Source of the DNA: Rhodococcus rhodnii
Lineage (GTDB): Bacteria > Actinomycetota > Actinomycetes > Mycobacteriales > Pseudonocardiaceae
Reading direction: 5' to 3'
DNA: 64,000 bases
NCBI GenBank assembly: GCA_000720375.1
Contig: JOAA01000005.1
Span: forward strand, 62,001 to 126,000
Shown here: piece by piece, positions 8,234 through 16,961 of the stretch
Layout: the number at the start of each line of letters is the position of its first letter
Position numbering within the stretch: the first letter of the stretch is position 1
Position numbers and translations under genes: made by a program
The notes under the pieces: generated by a model
What the model saw: only the letters and a program-made list of their open reading frames with translations
Database searches by the model: none
Told to the model about the DNA's origin: nothing

Positions 8234-9262
8234 GTGGCCGGTCGACCGCTCGCTGGTGCACGCCCCACTCTCGAGGATGTCGCCGCCGTCGCCGGGGTCT
8301 CCCGCGCAACAGCGTCGCGCGTACTCAACTCGTCACCGCGCGTGAGCCCCGAGGCCCATGAAGCCGTCACCGCAGCAGCCCTGCAACTGGGCTACCAACC
8401 CAACCAAGCCGCCCGGACACTTGTGACACGACGGACCGGCGCGATCGCGATGCTCGTGTCCGAGCCGCAGGCAAAGGTCTTCGACGACCCGCACTTCGGC
8501 ACACTGGTGCGAGCGGCGGCAAGCGAACTCGCCCGTATCGACACCCAACTCGTGCTGATGCTTGGCCTAGGCGAAGGCGCCCACGGCCGCGCCGAACGCT
8601 TTCTGCGCGGCGGCCACGTCGACGGCGCGTTGCTGTTCGCCCCGCACCAAGACGACCCGTTGCCAACGACCGTCCGCAAGCTGCATCTCCCGTGCGTGTT
8701 CGGCGGACGGCCATGGGGGTCGTTGCGTGGTTTGTACACGGTTGACAGTGATAACGAAGGCGGCGGCTTTCTGGCCACCGAGCATCTGCTGAACATGGGT
8801 CGGAAGACGATCGTGTCGGTTACTGGGCCGGATGATGAGCTCTCGTCCCGTGATCGTCTCGCTGGCTGGATCCGGGCGACCGGTGCAGGGGATGCCGAGC
8901 TCACGCACCTCACCGAGTCCGGTGAGTACACGCGTGAGGGTGGATATCACGCGATGAACCTGCTGTTGCACCGCGTGCCGAAGCTTGATGGGGTGTTCGC
9001 TGCCAACGATTTGATGGCCGTGGGGTGCTTGCAGGCGCTGCGTGAGGCCAACCGTCGCGTGCCCGATGATGTTGCTGTTGTCGGGTTCGACGACAACCAG
9101 ATGATCGCTCCGCATGCCGAGCCGCCTTTGACGACCGTGCGGCAGGATCTCGGCGACCAGGTGCGGAAGATGATCGCCAACTTGACGGTGTTGATTGACG
9201 GTGGATCGGTACGGAAGCGGGAAATCCTTCCCGTGCAACTGGTTCGTCGCGAGTCAGCCTGA
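8234..9262 (+). CDS. LacI-family transcriptional regulator
   Basis: 342 residues. The N-terminal HTH and hinge (TLEDVAAVAGVSRATASRVLN ... ) are typical, followed by a periplasmic-binding-protein-like sugar-sensing core ending with the family signature PPLTTVRQD near residue 298. GTG start with a good GGGAGGAAT ribosome site 3-4 nt upstream. Such repressors normally sit beside the sugar transporter or glycosidase operon they control, but no sugar gene follows. A consensus LacI-type operator lies 670 bp downstream (9932-9947) in gene-free DNA, so the target operon may have been lost. Confidence 0.92.
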   Translation: MAGRPLAGARPTLEDVAAVAGVSRATASRVLNSSPRVSPEAHEAVTAAALQLGYQPNQAARTLVTRRTGAIAMLVSEPQAKVFDDPHFGTLVRAAASELARIDTQLVLMLGLGEGAHGRAERFLRGGHVDGALLFAPHQDDPLPTTVRKLHLPCVFGGRPWGSLRGLYTVDSDNEGGGFLATEHLLNMGRKTIVSVTGPDDELSSRDRLAGWIRATGAGDAELTHLTESGEYTREGGYHAMNLLLHRVPKLDGVFAANDLMAVGCLQALREANRRVPDDVAVVGFDDNQMIAPHAEPPLTTVRQDLGDQVRKMIANLTVLIDGGSVRKREILPVQLVRRESA

Positions 9263-9297
9263 GTCTCAGCCCCGCGCCACGCCAGAACTGCATCCGG

Positions 9298-9402
9298 CCA
9301 CCGGAACGGCCAACCCGCACCGCCGAAACCCACACCCCACCACCCGAACAGCCAACCCGCACCACAAAACCCACACCCCGCCACACCACAACAGCCAGTT
9401 CG
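9298..9402. repeat. About 41-bp direct repeat, two and a half copies
   Basis: Two near-identical units (9298-9339, 9340-9380) and a partial third, each with GAACRGCCAACCCGCACC followed by AAACCCACACCCC. The repeat is C/A-rich on the + strand and starts 35 nt after the LacI gene. No coding sense is evident. Confidence 0.7.
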
Positions 9403-9691
9403 GGGTGCTGGAACGTGCAACTCGGGCTGCCGGAATGTGCGACTCACCATGTCGGAGCGGTGGACACACGGTGCCGGAACATGCATCTCGCCCTAGTGGG
9501 GCGGCGAACCCGGGGTGCTGGACCCGGGGAACTCGCGGTGCCGCAACGCGCCACTCGCCGTGTCGGAACGGCGGACACACGGGGTGTCGGAACGTGCATC
9601 TCACAGTGCTGGAACGTGCGACTCACCGTGTCGGAGCGGTGGACACGGGGTGCTGGAATGTGCATCTCGGGGTGCTGGAATGTGCTTTTCG
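9402..9691. repeat. 22-bp tandem repeat array, about 13 diverged copies
   Basis: Units have the core GGTGCYGGAAYGTGC followed by RACTCG, with diverged units reading GTGTCGGAGCGGTGGACAC. The average period is 22 bp, two helical turns, and not a multiple of three, so each frame is broken and the array is non-coding. It directly abuts the 41-bp repeat. Function unknown; a protein-binding array, a recombination-prone minisatellite and decayed repeats are all possible. Confidence 0.75.
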
Positions 9692-9804
9692 TTGTGCGGG
9701 GAGGTTCGCGCGCGGGGCTCGCGGTCGGGCGGGGTTGGCGGGGTGGGGGGTGGCGGCGGTGTTCCTCCCGGCGCCGCCGCCGTTTTCCGCACCCCTTGCG
9801 GTGA

Positions 9805-9936
9805 GGCGTCAGGGGATGTCGAGCCGCCGCGCCCGGCATCCCCTGACGCCGGTGCCCGGAGCATCACCTCGACGTGCTCCGGGAGCCCGCACTCACGAGC
9901 AGGCCACCCGACCCTTGTCTACCGCCTGCTCGTGAG
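9805..9936. repeat. Three consecutive perfect hairpins
   Basis: Arms: 9805-9818 with 9837-9850 (14 bp, 18-nt loop); 9855-9863 with 9875-9883 (9 bp, 11-nt loop); 9892-9904 with 9924-9936 (13 bp, 19-nt loop). All arms are perfect. They lie between the repeat array and the LacI-type operator. Together they could act as a terminator cluster or a structured RNA; no gene overlaps them. Confidence 0.65.
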
Positions 9937-9947
9937 AGCGCTCTCAC
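9932..9947. promoter_or_regulatory. LacI-family operator, orphan
   Basis: Perfect 16-bp palindrome GTGAGAGCGCTCTCAC, with the central GAGCGCTC core typical of actinobacterial LacI-type sugar repressors. On the minus strand a TTGACA box (9971-9976) lies 23 nt upstream, consistent with a repressed promoter pointing left, though no good -10 is visible. Nothing recognisable as a gene lies downstream in that direction until the LacI gene, which is on the other strand. Confidence 0.65.
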
Positions 9948-9996
9948 CATCGCGCGGCCGGCACTGTCCTGTCAAGGATCTATACCGTCCCGTTGC

Positions 9997-10443
9997 CTAG
10001 GCCACTGTGGACGGTCCGCTTGGCGGGATTCTGCTGGCGCGGAAAGCCGGCACCAAAGCCGCGAGCAATGCACCCACCGTACCGACGAGCACGGCGAAGA
10101 CGGCTATGTCGAATTGCAGGATGTCCAGCAGAAGCAGCATGCAGAGTTGGCCGACGAGCGCGCCGAACAGGCCGATCCACGCCGCCTCCGCCAGGACGCC
10201 GTTGAAAACTTGCGCTCGGCTTGCCCCGAAACACCGCAACAAAGCCACATCTCGCCGCCGCTTGCGCACGGTTGCCGCGAAAGCCTTGTACACCACCGTT
10301 TCGGTGAGTACGAACATCGGCACCAGGCCCCAGCCGGGGACCTTGCCGACGATCATCAAGATGAGCAGCCCGATGGCCATGATGCAGCTCAGTCCCAGGC
10401 CTTTGCCCATACGCCTGCCCGCGTGGATGGGATGCACGTTCAT
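9997..10443 (-). CDS. Minimal FtsX-like ABC permease
   Basis: 148 residues with four membrane segments (about 15-33, 36-58, 83-108, 114-136). The block KRRRDVALLRCFGASRAQVF is the typical cytoplasmic loop of FtsX/MacB/LolE permeases. Full-length members carry a large extracytoplasmic domain after segment 1; here segment 1 runs almost directly into segment 2, so this is a stripped-down or truncated version. Start ATG overlaps the ATPase stop by 4 bp (ATGA). It presumably pairs with that ATPase, which itself lacks catalytic residues. Confidence 0.7.
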   Translation of the reverse strand: MNVHPIHAGRRMGKGLGLSCIMAIGLLILMIVGKVPGWGLVPMFVLTETVVYKAFAATVRKRRRDVALLRCFGASRAQVFNGVLAEAAWIGLFGALVGQLCMLLLLDILQFDIAVFAVLVGTVGALLAALVPAFRASRIPPSGPSTVA

Positions 10444-11141
10444 CGCAGGGCCGCCCGCACGGACTCGACGGTCGGCCGGCTCACCTCGCCGGTGATCCTG
10501 CCGTCCGCCAGCACCAACACATGGTCGGCGTGCGCGGCCACGTACGGATCCTTGGTCGCCAACAGCACCGACTGGCCGAGTTTGCGTACCCACATCCGCA
10601 GGAATCCCAGCAGCGCCGCGGATTCGCTCCGGTTCAGCTCGCCGGTCGGCTCGTCCGCGAGCACGACGTCCGGGCGGTTCACGAATGCTCGTGCACACGC
10701 CACTCGCTGGCGTTGTTCCGCGGTCAGCGCGGCTGGACGGGTGCGCAGCAGCAGCGACAACCCGAGCAACTCGACCACCGTGTCGAACCACTGCTTCTCC
10801 GGTTGCGTGCCCGCGAGTTCCGAGCTGATCCGGATGTTCTGCTCGACCGACAGCGTCGGGAACAGGCTGCACGTGGCGAAGACGAACCCGATCCGGTCGC
10901 GCCGCATCTTCGTCAGCGCCGAGTCGGCGAGGCCGGTGATCCGGTCGGCTCCTATGTGGACGGTTCCGCGATCCGGTCGCTCAAGCCCGCCCACGCAGTT
11001 GAGCAGCGCCGTCTTGCCCGCACCCGACTTGCCTACCACCGCCGTCAGCCGGCCGCTGGGGACCTCGAGGTCCACTCCACGCAACACGCGCGCCCGCACC
11101 ACGCCACGAACACTCGCAGCAGCCCCGACAGCAACTGACAT
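10440..11141 (-). CDS. Degenerate LolD-type ABC ATPase
   Basis: 233 residues. Walker A (GKSGAGKTALL) and Walker B (VVLADEPTG) are intact, but three key positions are changed: the Q-loop reads FVFATCSLFP (Gln to Ala), the signature reads LTAEQRQRVA (LSGGQ lost), and the switch reads ATKDP (His to Lys). ATP may still bind, but hydrolysis should be poor. It is coupled to the mini-FtsX gene and lies 83 bp downstream of the LAL regulator on the same strand. A regulatory rather than transporting complex is possible. Confidence 0.8.
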   Translation of the reverse strand: MSVAVGAAASVRGVVRARVLRGVDLEVPSGRLTAVVGKSGAGKTALLNCVGGLERPDRGTVHIGADRITGLADSALTKMRRDRIGFVFATCSLFPTLSVEQNIRISSELAGTQPEKQWFDTVVELLGLSLLLRTRPAALTAEQRQRVACARAFVNRPDVVLADEPTGELNRSESAALLGFLRMWVRKLGQSVLLATKDPYVAAHADHVLVLADGRITGEVSRPTVESVRAALR

Positions 11142-11224
11142 GCTTTCACGTTAGAAGGCGCCGGCAGGGGTGCGCATCGGCTCGAAGACTTGTCGTGAAT
11201 CAGCCTGGAGTCTGACTTCCGGCG

Positions 11225-14200
11225 CTATTCCAGCAGGCCCCGGTCGTAGGCGATGGCCACCGCCTCGGCCCGTCGGCTGGCTCCCAGCTTGGCCATGATC
11301 CGCGACAGGTGCACGCTCACCGTCTTCTCGCTGATGTACAGCTCCTCGCCGACCTGCCGGTTCGTCTGCCCCATCGCCACCAGCTTGAGCACGGACTGCT
11401 CACGCGGCGTGAACAGGTCCACCGTGTCCCTGGGACCGGGGCCGTCCTCGGTCAGCGACAGCCGGGCTCGGCGCGCCAGCTGCGACAAGGCGTCGAGCAG
11501 GGGTTTCGCGCCCAGCTCGTCCGCGGTCTTATAGGCAAGCCGGAGCTGCGTGCTCGCCTCGTCCTTACGGCTGGCTCCGAGTAGTGCCTCGGCATAACGC
11601 CAGCGGGCTTGGGCCTGATCGTAGACCGCCCCGTAGTCCGAGGCCGCTACGACCTTGGACCAGGCATCGGGGTCGCTGGCACCGTGCAGCCTGGTCAGCT
11701 CGGCTTCGGCACGGGCGGCCCAGAACCGGCCGTCCGGTCCGAGGGTGCCGGCCCGTGGTGTGCTCTTCACCGCCGTTTGCAGGGCCAGCTCGGCGAAGCG
11801 CTCGCCCTCGGCGACGATCTCGGCGACCGATTCGCCCTTCACCCGCGCCTTCGCCACGGCGTCGGCCGCGGCGCTGGCGGCCAGCGTGCCCAGTTTGATG
11901 CCGGCCATCGGCCACGGGCCGACGACCCGCTTGGTCCATTCGAGGACCTCGGCCGCCCGCTGGATCGCCACCTCGGGCTTACCCCGCCAGCTGGCGAGCT
12001 CGGCGCCCGCCGTGCCGGACACCAACGCGATCTGGAACTCCCGCCACTCCGACCGCAGGTTGGTCAGCAGGCGTTCCGCGTCGGCGAAACGGCCGCGCCC
12101 CACCACGATGTACAAGTTGGCAGCGGCAAGGCGCGCGGTGACCGTGCTCGAAATCCGGCCGCGTGGCTGCTCCAGCAGCTCGTCCGCGGCATCCCAGTTG
12201 CCGCTCGCGTAGTGGGTGAGCGTCTGCAGCCAGCGCAGTTCCACGCCGAAGTCGCTCCACGACAACCCGGTACTGCGAGCCAGCTCGATGCCTTCTGCCA
12301 ACACCGCGGTCGCCTCGTCGAACAGACCCAGCTCATAGCGGCTGAGGCCGTTGTAGAAGCGGGCCCGCAGGCCGACCGTGAGGGCTCCGGCCGCGTCGGC
12401 CCGGTCCTTGGCGGCCAGCAGCAGGTTGTGGCTTTCCTCGATGTCGCCGTCGGCTTCGACCACGATCGCGAGCGTGGTCAGCGCGTCCGCCTCGGCCCCG
12501 GTCGCACCGATCGCCCTGGCGTCTTCGATCGCCGATTCCGCGTGTTCACGAGCGAGCCGCATTTCGCCTTCGGCACGCAACATCCGCGCGTACACGGCCG
12601 AAACCCAGGCACGCGCGGGACTCGGTGGCAGATCGGCGGCCTTCACCCAGGCCGCTTCGATGACCGCACGGGCCTCTTCTTCACTGCCGTCGATCGCCAT
12701 CAGCGTCTGCGCGAGCCTGCGGCGGACCTCGACCTTGAGTTCCAGATCGCTTTGGCGGTCCGCGACCTTCACAGCCGAGCGCGCGTAGGCGATCGCGCGC
12801 TCCGGGTCACCGGACGTCCCCGCCGACCAAGAAGCCTTACGCAGCAGCTTCACCTCGGTAACGCCCTCGGGACGATGTTGTTCGTCAACGGAATCCCACA
12901 ACCTGAGCGCCGTTTCCAAGTGCCGCAACGACTCCCCTGGCGCGCCGAGCTCCGTGGCTTCGTCCGACGCCTTGACCGACGCGAACAAAGCGTTGGCCAG
13001 CGAGTTGCTTTCCATGCTGTGATAGGCGAAAGCGGCCGAGTTACCGCGTTCGTCCAGCCGCCCCTTCAAATACCGGGCGTACGTGGCGTGCAACCGGACC
13101 CGTTCACCGGGCAATAGATCGCCGTACACGGCCTCACGCATCAACGCGTGCCGGAACGAGTAGTGCACCTGCTCGCCGCCGGTCACGAAGATGTGGTGCT
13201 GCACGGCTTCGCGCAGCGCCTCTTCGAGCTCGATGTCGTCGAGGTCACCGACTTCCCGCAAGGTGCTGTGCTTCACCGTCCGCCCGGCCACCGATGCCAG
13301 CCGGATCACCTGCTGCGCGGGCTCACTGAGCCGCTCCACCCTGGACAACAGGACGTCCGCGAGCGACGACGGGATACCGCACTCGTCATCGGCGATCGCG
13401 GCGAGCAGTTCCTCAGCGAAGAAGGCGTTTCCCTCGGACTGTTCGGCGACCTTGCGCACGGTCTCCTGATCGACAAGCCCTTCGGCCAACGCGTCCACGA
13501 AATTGCGCGCCGCGGTCTTGTCGAACGCAGGCAGCTCCATCCGTTCCACCGCGGGCAGCCGGACCAGCTCGGCGAGCAGCGGCCGCAACGGATGCCTGCG
13601 ATGCAGGTCGTCTGTCCTATACGTACACACGATGAGCATCCGCTGCGTGCGCAGCCTGCTCATCAAGAACGACAGCAACCCGCGAGTCGAGCTGTCGGCC
13701 CAATGCAGATCCTCGATCACCAGCACGACCGTGCCGTCCTCGGCCAGTTCGCCGAGCAGGCTATGTACGGCGTCGAACAGCCTCAGCTGTGCGATGTCCT
13801 GCTCGCGCCGCGGCTGCATGCCTTGCACTTTGCCGATCGCCGGCGCGAAGTTCGGCACGAACCGTTGCGGTTCCGGCTCCGGTGTCTGATGGCTGGACAC
13901 CACCAGGTCCGGCAGCAGCATCCCCAGCGCCGGCCTGGCCAGCACGTCGTCACGGCCCAATGCGCGCAGTTGCGTGAGCGCTTCGGCGAACGGCAGGTAA
14001 GGCAGGCCCGTCTCGCCGACATCGACGCAACGCCCAGCCAGCACGATCGCACCCTGTTCGGCCGCGATCGCGCTGATCTCTTCGACCATCCGTGTCTTAC
14101 CTATACCGGCGTCCCCAGCGATCAGCACCGCGCCAGCCGTACCCCCAGAGGAACGGCTGAAGGCCGCGCGCAGCCGGTCCATCTCCCGGATGCGCGCGAC

Positions 14201-14239
14201 CAACGGTATTCCTGATCCCAACCTCGGCACGTCAGGCAT
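11225..14239 (-). CDS. Large ATP-binding LuxR regulator (LAL/MalT-like)
   Basis: 1004 residues: N-terminal AAA/STAND ATPase with Walker A GDAGIGKTRM (about 42-51) and Walker B VVLVIEDLHWAD, a long helical TPR-like middle, and a C-terminal LuxR HTH (LFTPREQSVLKL ... SEKTVSVHLSRIMAKL). LAL regulators integrate a signal through the STAND ATPase and activate transcription, often of secondary-metabolite or carbon-use genes. The ATG at 14239 has GAGGTGTG upstream. A 54-codon gene precedes it by 11 bp, and the ABC pair follows. Targets are unknown; the chitinase upstream is a candidate by position only. Confidence 0.9.
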   Translation of the reverse strand: MPDVPRLGSGIPLVARIREMDRLRAAFSRSSGGTAGAVLIAGDAGIGKTRMVEEISAIAAEQGAIVLAGRCVDVGETGLPYLPFAEALTQLRALGRDDVLARPALGMLLPDLVVSSHQTPEPEPQRFVPNFAPAIGKVQGMQPRREQDIAQLRLFDAVHSLLGELAEDGTVVLVIEDLHWADSSTRGLLSFLMSRLRTQRMLIVCTYRTDDLHRRHPLRPLLAELVRLPAVERMELPAFDKTAARNFVDALAEGLVDQETVRKVAEQSEGNAFFAEELLAAIADDECGIPSSLADVLLSRVERLSEPAQQVIRLASVAGRTVKHSTLREVGDLDDIELEEALREAVQHHIFVTGGEQVHYSFRHALMREAVYGDLLPGERVRLHATYARYLKGRLDERGNSAAFAYHSMESNSLANALFASVKASDEATELGAPGESLRHLETALRLWDSVDEQHRPEGVTEVKLLRKASWSAGTSGDPERAIAYARSAVKVADRQSDLELKVEVRRRLAQTLMAIDGSEEEARAVIEAAWVKAADLPPSPARAWVSAVYARMLRAEGEMRLAREHAESAIEDARAIGATGAEADALTTLAIVVEADGDIEESHNLLLAAKDRADAAGALTVGLRARFYNGLSRYELGLFDEATAVLAEGIELARSTGLSWSDFGVELRWLQTLTHYASGNWDAADELLEQPRGRISSTVTARLAAANLYIVVGRGRFADAERLLTNLRSEWREFQIALVSGTAGAELASWRGKPEVAIQRAAEVLEWTKRVVGPWPMAGIKLGTLAASAAADAVAKARVKGESVAEIVAEGERFAELALQTAVKSTPRAGTLGPDGRFWAARAEAELTRLHGASDPDAWSKVVAASDYGAVYDQAQARWRYAEALLGASRKDEASTQLRLAYKTADELGAKPLLDALSQLARRARLSLTEDGPGPRDTVDLFTPREQSVLKLVAMGQTNRQVGEELYISEKTVSVHLSRIMAKLGASRRAEAVAIAYDRGLLE

Positions 14240-14250
14240 AGTGACACACC

Positions 14251-14415
14251 TCAGGCCGCGCGGCGTTCACCATTTCCGTCGGACCGATGTACTCGAAGCC
14301 GCTGCCACCAGCGGGGACGCCGAGTCTCACGGACCGTACGCAGGTGCTGCTTGGTGATCGCGTCACCTCGTCGGTAGGCGATCTCCGCGTTGACGGCCTC
14401 TGGGGTCCATTCCAT
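14251..14415 (-). CDS. 54-residue basic protein preceding the LAL regulator
   Basis: A short frame with ATG at 14415, ribosome site GAGGTGAG, and stop 11 nt before the LAL start. It begins MEWTPEAVNAEIAYRRG, contains a PRWWQRLRVH stretch and is strongly basic (12 Arg). The amphipathic N-terminus and codon bias favour it over the competing longer frame that starts at 14420. Probably co-transcribed with the regulator; function unknown. Confidence 0.6.
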   Translation of the reverse strand: MEWTPEAVNAEIAYRRGDAITKQHLRTVRETRRPRWWQRLRVHRSDGNGERRAA

Positions 14416-14507
14416 CTCACTCACCTCGTTGTCTCGTCATTTCGGTGATGATGAGATTCGCCGTAAGGCCCCGATCCGGACATCAGACGAACAACCACTG
14501 TTATGGG

Positions 14508-14541
14508 TGTGACCCCTTACCGCGGGGAGTAAGGGGTCACA
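14508..14541 (-). terminator. Hairpin downstream of the chitinase
   Basis: Perfect 13-bp arms TGTGACCCCTTAC (14508-14520) and GTAAGGGGTCACA (14529-14541) with an 8-nt spacer, 50 nt past the chitinase stop. A strong intercistronic terminator fits best. The motif TAAGGGG recurs just beside it (14550-14567), so a regulatory role for the downstream operon cannot be excluded. Confidence 0.6.
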
Positions 14542-14591
14542 CAGGCCAGGTAAGGTGCACTAAGGGGCACAGGTTTCCGCAGGTCGGCGCC

Positions 14592-16880
14592 TTAGCAAGC
14601 GCCTAGATCGGTCCACACCTCCCGCGTGCCCGGCTCCTCGTTCTGTGTCCACCACCTGGCTCGCCAGTTGTGGCCCTTGTGGGACACCTGCTGGCCGCCG
14701 GTGTAGACGCTGGTCGCGTTCCACGCCGGGGCGGTGCAGGGACCTGGCGGCGGGTCGGTCGGCGGCGGGTCCGAGCCACCCGTGCCGCGTGGGTGGTCCG
14801 TGCTCAGCGCGTAGCTCTTGCCGCCGAATGTGAGCTTGAAGTTGGCGGGTGTGGCGATCGGCATCTGGTAGACGACCGCGACCTCGACCGAGCCGCCCGG
14901 CGGGATCGTCTGCCAGCTCGGGATCGTCACCGAGACATGCTGGAAGTCACCCTTCAGGCCGCCCACGTTCGGCCCACTGTGCCCACGCTGGGTCACCCTC
15001 AGGCCGAAGCCGGACTGGTCGGTCATGCTGCCCGGCGCGCTGGTGCCGTAGTCGAACTCGAGCACGGCTCCACCGGGGATCGAGGTGGCCGCCCGGTTGG
15101 TGATCCGCATCTTCGGGTTGATCGGATAGTTGCTGTCGCCCAACGCGAACCCGCTGAACGTGACCCCGACGTCCAGGACGCTGGCCGGAATTGCGCTGTT
15201 GGACTTCGAAGCGCCGTACGGAGCCGCGCCGCGCATGGCCGTGTTGAGCGCGTCGATCAGGGTCGTGCCCATGAAGTACTGGTTCTTGGCCGTGTCGAAG
15301 GCGTAGTCACCGGAGAGCTCCCAGATCATCACGCCACCGATACCCTTGTCCGCCACGTACTTCGCCTTGGCCGCGATGGACGTCTCGTCCTCAGTGGACA
15401 GGAAGACGCGTTTCTGCGCGTTCCACAGCCACGGGCTGACCAACGTGCTGTTGTAGTTGCGGGCGTAGGTGCCGGTGAGGCGGTCCGTCGGGTCGTTGAC
15501 CGGGTCGAGGCCGTACGCGGTCAAGTAGTCGCCTTGGCTGCCGCGTTCGAGGTTCTTCGCGTGCCACATGGGGTTCACGCCAGACGGAACCTCGGCGCCG
15601 CCGGCGGTCGAGTCGTGCCAGAGGTTGTCGATACCGATCGCGCCGTTGCCGCACGGCACGGTCGAGCCGACACTGGAACCTGTGCCGGGCGGGCACTTCG
15701 TCTGATCCGGCAGTGCCGCTGTGCCCCAAAGCCCGTTCGTACCACCGTTCACGCCTTGCCAGCCGCGGGTGTAGAACGGAACACCGATGTTGATCCGTCC
15801 GGCGGGCATGTTGCCGCGGAAGTAGTGGTACGCCCAGTCGGTGTTGAGATACCCCATGCCTTCGTACTGCGCTGTCGTGTAAACCTGCCAGTGCTTGAGC
15901 TCAGCGTCGGCGCCGTCGTCGAACAACGCGGCGTTCGGTCCGACGAAGTGGTTCCACGAGCCGTGCAGGTCGTAGGACATCAGGTTGGCGAAGTCCAGGT
16001 ACTGCGTCACCTGATAGGTCTCGGCACCGCGCAGAATCCAGCCGGAGGACGACACCGCGGCGGTCAGCAGGTAGTGCTTGCCGTCGGCCGCACCAGCGAC
16101 GTCCAGTTTGGACCGCAGGGTGCGCATCAGGTTGACGTAACCGGCCATCTGCTGGCCGCGAGTCGTCTGGGAAATCCAGAAGTCGTCCGGGTTTCCGGCG
16201 TAGTTGGCCGATGTGGCGTACTCGTAGTCGATGTCGGCGCCGTTGAAGCCGTACTGCCGCAGGAACGCGACGACCGAGTCGGCGAAGGTGTCGATCGCGG
16301 CCTGGCTCTGGCCCATCCTGTAGAAACCGCCGAAGGCGGTGCGGCTGCCGTCCGGGTTGAGGAACCCGCCGGTCTCCGCCCAGCCACCGATCGAGATCAG
16401 TGTTCGGACGTCCGGGTGCTGTTTCTTGTACTTGGTCAGCAGGTTGAAGTGTCCCTTGTACGGCAGGGACGGGTCCATTTCGGCGCCGGGCACGCCCGGC
16501 CACTCCATCCCGGTCGAGGCGTTGCCGGGACCGGCAGGGCCGACCGAGATCCTGTTGTCGGCGCCGATATGCGCGAACGCGTAGTTGATGTGCGTGATCT
16601 TGGTCCACGGGACGTTGTTGGCCAGGTAGCGAGGTGAGCCGTCCTTGCCGGTTCGCCAGCTGGTGAAGTAGCCGATCACCCTGCGGGTGTTGCCGTTCGC
16701 CAGTTTCTCGCGGCCTGCCGTGTCGTAGACCGTGCAGTAGGGAACTGTGACACCGGCCGTGGTCGCGAGGCCGTCGGGTCTGCAGTCGTCGGCGGCTGCT
16801 GCCTGCCGCTCGACCGAGATCGCGAACAGCCCGGCCAGGGCGACCACCGCACCGATCAAGGAAAAGCGAAATCGAGTCAT
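14592..16880 (-). CDS. Secreted GH18 chitinase with C-terminal chitin-binding module
   Basis: 762 residues: signal peptide (about 1-29, ending QAAAA), GH18 catalytic domain (about 65-575) with the motif GADIDYEY whose Glu220 is the acid/base residue, a beta-rich domain (about 600-710), a Pro/Gly linker and a C-terminal CBM5/12-type module with two Cys and Trp-rich WRARWW. It hydrolyses chitin outside the cell to chito-oligosaccharides. The ATG at 16880 has GGAGG 6 nt upstream; the frame upstream to 16982 covers the promoter and is not used. Two DasR-like sites precede it. Confidence 0.95.
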   Translation of the reverse strand: MTRFRFSLIGAVVALAGLFAISVERQAAAADDCRPDGLATTAGVTVPYCTVYDTAGREKLANGNTRRVIGYFTSWRTGKDGSPRYLANNVPWTKITHINYAFAHIGADNRISVGPAGPGNASTGMEWPGVPGAEMDPSLPYKGHFNLLTKYKKQHPDVRTLISIGGWAETGGFLNPDGSRTAFGGFYRMGQSQAAIDTFADSVVAFLRQYGFNGADIDYEYATSANYAGNPDDFWISQTTRGQQMAGYVNLMRTLRSKLDVAGAADGKHYLLTAAVSSSGWILRGAETYQVTQYLDFANLMSYDLHGSWNHFVGPNAALFDDGADAELKHWQVYTTAQYEGMGYLNTDWAYHYFRGNMPAGRINIGVPFYTRGWQGVNGGTNGLWGTAALPDQTKCPPGTGSSVGSTVPCGNGAIGIDNLWHDSTAGGAEVPSGVNPMWHAKNLERGSQGDYLTAYGLDPVNDPTDRLTGTYARNYNSTLVSPWLWNAQKRVFLSTEDETSIAAKAKYVADKGIGGVMIWELSGDYAFDTAKNQYFMGTTLIDALNTAMRGAAPYGASKSNSAIPASVLDVGVTFSGFALGDSNYPINPKMRITNRAATSIPGGAVLEFDYGTSAPGSMTDQSGFGLRVTQRGHSGPNVGGLKGDFQHVSVTIPSWQTIPPGGSVEVAVVYQMPIATPANFKLTFGGKSYALSTDHPRGTGGSDPPPTDPPPGPCTAPAWNATSVYTGGQQVSHKGHNWRARWWTQNEEPGTREVWTDLGAC

Positions 16881-16961
16881 CTTCGACCTCCGCCAGGGGC
16901 AGGGGGTGACACGGCGACCATCGACCGGGTCACGGCCTGTCGGAAATGTCTCGACATTAAG

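Noticed and set aside
9402..9691. CRISPR array
   Set aside because: The units are contiguous with no unique spacers and diverge gradually; no cas genes are near.
9195..9935. Long open frame over the tandem array
   Set aside because: The 22-bp period breaks codon phase between units, the product has arbitrary composition, and there is no ribosome site; the frame is open only because of GC content.
9874..11154. 426-codon frame on the + strand opposite the ABC genes
   Set aside because: It is a shadow of the minus-strand ABC genes, whose Walker motifs are unmistakable.
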